The notes beneath the pieces were generated by a model. The model did not search any database. It saw nothing but the letters and a program-made list of their open reading frames with translations, and had not been told where the DNA came from. This document shows positions 59,085 to 64,000 of a stretch of DNA of 64,000 nt, piece by piece. The position numbers and the translations under genes are program-made. The stretch spans positions 298,866 to 362,865 of the forward strand of contig NMRA01000232.1 in the NCBI GenBank assembly GCA_002633005.1, given 5' to 3'. Each line of letters starts with the position of its first letter. The stretch's first letter is position 1. The DNA comes from Phoronis australis. Its lineage: Eukaryota; Phoronida; Phoronidae.

Positions 59085-59355
59085 GGGTAAATCAATGCTG
59101 CTGCATTCATTTTCGTGTCTGGCAATGACATTGAAACAAGTGTTATTCTTTCTAGGGGAGCAACGTATCTTCAACAAGAAGAGCAGGAGATGGTTGTCCA
59201 TTCCGGTGAAGGCTTCTAAGAGCTATGACGAGCTGATGATTGTGAAAACCCGGTTAAAAGAAATGTCAGACATGCACTGCCTCCTTGAACATAAAAGCAA
59301 AATGACTCCCACTTGTTGTCTGACAACATTGCCGTCTTCGAATGATTGCCATTAG
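59085..59355 (+). CDS. Open, coding-like segment of unknown family
   Basis: After a TTTCAG acceptor-like site, a 90-codon frame runs to TAG. It includes basic segments such as EQRIFNKKSRRWLSIPVKAS and ends near SSNDCH. Composition is protein-like but no domain is recognised. It could be a last exon belonging with the 57.2-57.7 kb pieces. Confidence 0.3.
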
Positions 59356-59359
59356 TAGA

Positions 59360-61957
59360 AGTCAATGCGTCAAAGAAGCTGCCTGACAGAGGTTATTTAA
59401 GATGATATGGCAACTGGGTGTTATTCAGTCATGTGCTCTAGTTTGTTGCAGAGGGTCATCTGGTACTACAGTTTGGTTTATAGTCATGATACATCCAGTT
59501 ATGCAGATGTTAACATGTTCAGTCAGGCCGTCGACCTTCAAACTCTGCCATGGGCAGTTTGTGTAGTGTCAATTTGGAAACTCAGGGCTTGTAATTTTCC
59601 TCTTTTAAGAAGATTTACTCTCTTTTGGTTTTGGTTTCCTCTTTATGTCTCTTTTTTATCATTATTTTATTATTTTTACTTCTATACCAAAAATCTCTAT
59701 CAAAGACCCTAGTATTAATTTGTGGGATGATAAATCACCTGTCATTGATCATTCCAAGCCCTGAACCTTAACTTTGTGCAAACAATTTCTTTATGGAGCA
59801 TTTGGTTTACAGAGACACTTTCTACATGGTGAGTAAGATAAAACTGGTAATACCAGTTCAACTTGTGTTACCATTGGATAGTTTTCTTGATTCTTAACTA
59901 TTTTCTCAGCCAAATGTGTAGTCAGTGGTTTGTCTTCAGGTGGGTCATAGAGAGGCGGATATTTGTATACAAGGGTCACCATAAAGCTTCTGTGTTACGT
60001 AAAATTATGTTTTTAGTGATTTTTTATTGCTTAGGCAATTCACATTCATATTAAAACCTGCATTTACCGTAGAAATCTTGAATTTGAGAGTGATGGTGTT
60101 GAACATTACAATATATATTTTGAATGGCTATGCTGTTGGGTTAGAGGTTGTGCTTGTAAGTAAGGTGTGTTACATGAGTAGCAGATTACTCGCGATTGGT
60201 AATTGCAAAAGCTATGGAACTTTAAATCAGAAAACGTTGCAACTTCTGATTATGGGCCATGGCCAAACAACCAGGAGACTATGTCTGTTGCAAGGATATC
60301 TTGTTTTGTTAATTTTGTCCAATCATCTTTCTGTCACCTGCTAATGCATCTTTGGCGTTAATCAGCAAAGACAAAAGCAGGAATCAACTAAAAACTTATA
60401 CCCATATCTCACAAATTAGACATTATGTTCCTTGGTCGGTGGCCTTTCCCACAGTTGCATGCAATTTGCTAAAAGCGTACGTCTTGCTTTTACTGTTTAG
60501 CAGACTTTGAATTTTTTTGGAAATTTTCCTCCAAGTTTTGAGGGTTTTCGATGGTTACAGAGCATTAATTTGTTGCGATTTTAGTATTTCACATTATTTT
60601 GAAAAGTTAATCCATTACTGTTTTTTCGAAATTGGGGCCGTTGCCCTACATGACGTTAACTAATTTAAGAATGCTTTAGGTTCTTGTTGCAAGTCAAAAT
60701 CCAAATGGACTTTTTATACTAGACTAAGAAGTAAAAAGTTCACTCTGACAGTTGTGCTTTCATCTCACAAAGTAACAATTGTGCACAAGAAGGTTTCAGT
60801 GCTCAGCTACAATTGTTGTATAGTCTGTATGTCCCAATAAAGTCTGTGAATATTTTTGTCCAAACACAACTGTGCAACTCTGTCCACATGTCTCCCAAGA
60901 TGTCCATGTTGCCCCAAGATAAAGTTTCTGTATGGCTGATGTCAATTAGACGCATTCTGATCAGTCTCTGGCTTCAGTGTCATCACATTTCGTTGTAGCT
61001 TGTCTAAGGCAAGTACACCTTCTCCAGGCAAAACACTTGGAAATCCTGAAAGCATTGGTAAAATATATTATCGTGCGGTTTCGCATTACTGTAGAATGAT
61101 AAGGAACATTTGTCTCTTGTAAATGAATTATATACAACAACTGGTTGATTGGGGTTGACATCCTATATTGAACAATCAAAACGTATAGAATTATTTTCAT
61201 TATTGCAGACTGAACTCACCAATACTTTTGTAAATTGACCTTTGGTTGGTTTTGGATGGGATTTGCTACTGAGATTTGATTTGAGTTCTTGGCCAAAGAT
61301 TTGTTTTTCTTCAAAAAGTGATTTGAATTGTGTGGCTGTATATCTGTTTAAACCAATTGAAGACTCAAAACTAAAGTAGCTATAAGAGCCTTTGAGGTCC
61401 TGGTGACATTAATATGAATACCCTTAAAATGAAAAAAAGCAGACCAAAAAAGTACTAAACAATTTTGTAAAATGTTTTCAACTGATATATGTAGTCAATA
61501 CTAAAAAGTTTGTAGTGATTAAATTTTTAGACAACGGTTTAATGAATACTTACAGGTAATAACGAAACGCAGTTAGCAGATTGCTTCCCACAGCACACTT
61601 TTATTTCTGGTTTGCATTTCTTGACACCTGTGACACGGGCACCATGATGGATCTTCTGATGGTGCTGGGTAAATGATCCAGTGAAGTGACCTCTGGTAGC
61701 CTAAATTCTAGACGCGGGGGTCTTGCTTGGCGACATCCAACATTAGGTCTCTCAGTTCCTTCTTTTATTCATGCGACTGATTCGACCCTAAAGTGAGAGT
61801 AATTCAGTGACAACATTCACAGTAATGAGAACAATTTTTATAACTTTTGTTTGTATTGTTGTAGGATTTATTTGCCAACAAGTACAAAGACAATCACTGT
61901 ATGACTCAGATTGGAAATCATCTACTGGTTTAGGATTGGGTTTTGGATTAATTCATA
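59360..61957. other. No gene recognised
   Basis: AT-rich sequence with poly-T tracts near 59635-59690. Short open frames lack motifs and splice support. Confidence 0.5.
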
Positions 61958-62276
61958 GGCGGATTTGGGGGGGGACAGGGGGCCAGAAGCAAAACGGCAA
62001 GAGCGCGAGGAAATATTGAGTCCACCAATTAATCTCGGTACTTAACATGTGGCTGCGGGGGGGGGGGGGCTCGGACCCAATCGTATCAGGGGACCTGTGT
62101 AAACGCGTTCTCATTTTTTTTGCTTTTTTAGTCCACTGTTGGCTTTGCAGTACGAGGACCAGAAATTCGAGCAACCCAATTTTTCGGGCTGGGTTCTCAC
62201 ATTCAATCGTAAACCACACTTGCCCAAGACAAAATGACAAAATGTTGCCCCCCCCCTATGGTACCCTCGATCCGCC
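61958..62276. mobile_element. Possible MITE with GGCGGAT termini and G-runs
   Basis: The left end reads GGCGGATTTGGGGGGGG and the right end, reverse complemented, GGCGGATCGAGGGTACC followed by G-runs. There is no coding capacity, and target-site duplications are not clear. Confidence 0.4.
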
Positions 62277-62289
62277 AATGTAATTTAGA

Positions 62290-64000
62290 GATGCAGCCAT
62301 GGAATCGTTTCTACCCCATGCACTAGGTCCAGAGCTCTATAATTGCCAACCCATGCAGTCCCAGGGCCTGGAAATTAACATCACAGTGTCACGCAGGAAA
62401 CTTATTTTTCGTAAGCAACTTATATCGTGCACCTCCGAGTTGTACATAATCTCCCAGAAGAGGAAACGTTAACAACCAAGCTCGACGAAGTCATGAATCA
62501 CTAAGACTCGATTGCAGGTTTAAAATTGAACACAACTCACGAGGCTGTAGCCTGTATTATACTGAATATACTGGGTATAGACAAGTACACGGACACGTCG
62601 ACTTCGAATGACTCGGGATAGCGACAGAAATAGTTGAGAGAACCGAAGTTCAGAAAAAATTAATCTTGTTGTTTACGAGTAAGAATCAAGCTGTGATTTC
62701 CAAATGTTTGTACATTCTGATTTCTTGTTTAGCTGGCAAGAAGTCCCAAAACACCTAACTCACCTCTACCGTTTGTGCTTGACATGTTTCTCTTCCGTCA
62801 GCTGATTCGTGTGCATTATGGGTAATCTCTCCACTGGCAACCCCGCATAAATAATGAGGTTTGGCTGAAGGTCCGCCCACTTTTTATAAATTTAAAAAAT
62901 TAATAGTAAAATAACGAGAGTATGTACATGGCTGTAATTTACGAAAAGAGTTAATTTTAGTGATATCTTTCGATTGGCAAAGCTCAATTTGTGATCTAAG
63001 CAGGCGAAAGTAAAGGAAATAGTGACTTTAAAGTGACATTGGCGAGAACAGTCTTAATTCAGCCGGCCTAGCGCGGCGGAAACGAACCTAAAATTCTCGC
63101 TTCTCCACTAAACGCTATCAGTGTACGACAGAGACCTTCAACTGGTGAAGTCATAGATTATCACCGGCCTCGATTTCAGCGAATCTCTGGAAGACAACGG
63201 TGACAACAGGCGACTGGTAATAAGAACACAACAAATTTTATTGATTTATAGCTCCAGTCAATGATAATAACTAATTAAACGTTTATCCCATTTAGCTGTA
63301 ATATCAAAATTGCGTTGCTTGGCTTTAAGAACGACAATGTCCCTTTAAAGTGGCTATAAAACTGTCTCTCCCCTCAAAAACAACTTTTGATTTAGACCAT
63401 TTAAAAACACAGACAGTTCGTGATTGCTTGGGAAGGCTCCACAAGTTTGTTTGTGGGTGAACATTGCCGTCTTCTCTATCGGGGTGTCCCGAAACGAGAT
63501 GTGTTCCCACGAAGCTAACGGCTGATGACGACCCGCGATCTGACTATCGCTGTGCCCCCTAAAGGTCATTTTGCTCTCAAAGCTGGTAGCTTTCAAAGCA
63601 AGTTACGGAGACCTACGGTACATTTGCATGCGTAGCACTAGAAAGCCCTAAATTACTGTTCTCAGCTTCTCGGCCTAAATATTTGAAGTTTTCCAACATC
63701 ATGGAACACTGTGGTCTCCCGTTTGCTGTAATTGGCAGTTTTCCAATTTGTTCCCGCCTTCAACTTTAAGTGAGTGTTGCAGAGTCTCATCAGTTGACAG
63801 ATATCCCTGGAACAGATATATTTTGTGAATTCCGTCTTGATATGGATTTGCGTTTTTTGCCAAATTTTTTCACAAAAATTGAAGTTGAGTGCTCATTCAG
63901 CTGTAACTACCATTCTGTTGAGTGTACCACGCGAAAGTCAAATTTCTATTTAAAATGTATTCTATTTGCTATCAGGATGAAGTAGTATCTTTTGATCAAA
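62290..64000. other. No gene recognised
   Basis: Non-coding-looking sequence. Around 63027-63052 and 63340-63355 there are inverted GACTTTAAAGTG/CCCTTTAAAGTG blocks that may be the ends of another small element. Confidence 0.4.

Overview
This is animal nuclear DNA: long introns with GT-AG (and two GC-AG) splice sites, exon-sized coding pieces, and much interspersed repeat. The gene families, a CR1-like retrotransposon carrying a 2A peptide, many foldback elements and an array of CTCF-like motifs fit a marine invertebrate (deuterostome or lophotrochozoan), but the phylum cannot be fixed from the sequence alone. One ambiguous base (N) at about 32432 shows this is an assembled scaffold.

Layout. 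1-700 (minus): the 5' part of a CR1-like non-LTR retrotransposon with a 2A peptide ahead of its endonuclease; it runs off the left edge. About 700-12600: no confident gene; a 53-bp tandem repeat and a terminal-inverted-repeat element. 12601-35529 (plus): a complete or nearly complete full-length ABCB (P-glycoprotein-type) transporter gene in 25 recognised coding exons. All core ATPase motifs of both nucleotide-binding domains are intact, giving about 1,248 residues. Its introns hold foldback elements, a dispersed repeat, and a tandem duplication of one splice donor. 36010-52878 (minus): a vesicular amine/acetylcholine-type (SLC18A-like) transporter in 14 coding exons, about 477 residues, convergent with the ABC gene and only 480 bp from it. 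Its introns hold a decayed retrotransposon and two blocks of a ~145-bp satellite-like repeat in which each monomer carries a CTCF-core-like motif. About 53000-64000: no confident gene; hairpins, tandem repeats, and some open, coding-like pieces (57229-57710, 59085-59355) that I cannot assign.

The two genes are tail to tail and their likely polyadenylation hexamers overlap at 35794-35802. The ABC protein should export hydrophobic substrates at a membrane. The SLC18-like protein has the family fold and luminal loop but appears to lack two acidic residues needed for proton coupling in VMATs, so its substrate and mechanism are open. Nothing in the sequence shows that the two genes work together. 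The points most worth a second look are the CTCF-like array, the 2A-bearing retrotransposon, the four-fold repeated splice donor in the ABC gene, and the SLC18-like protein without its coupling aspartates.
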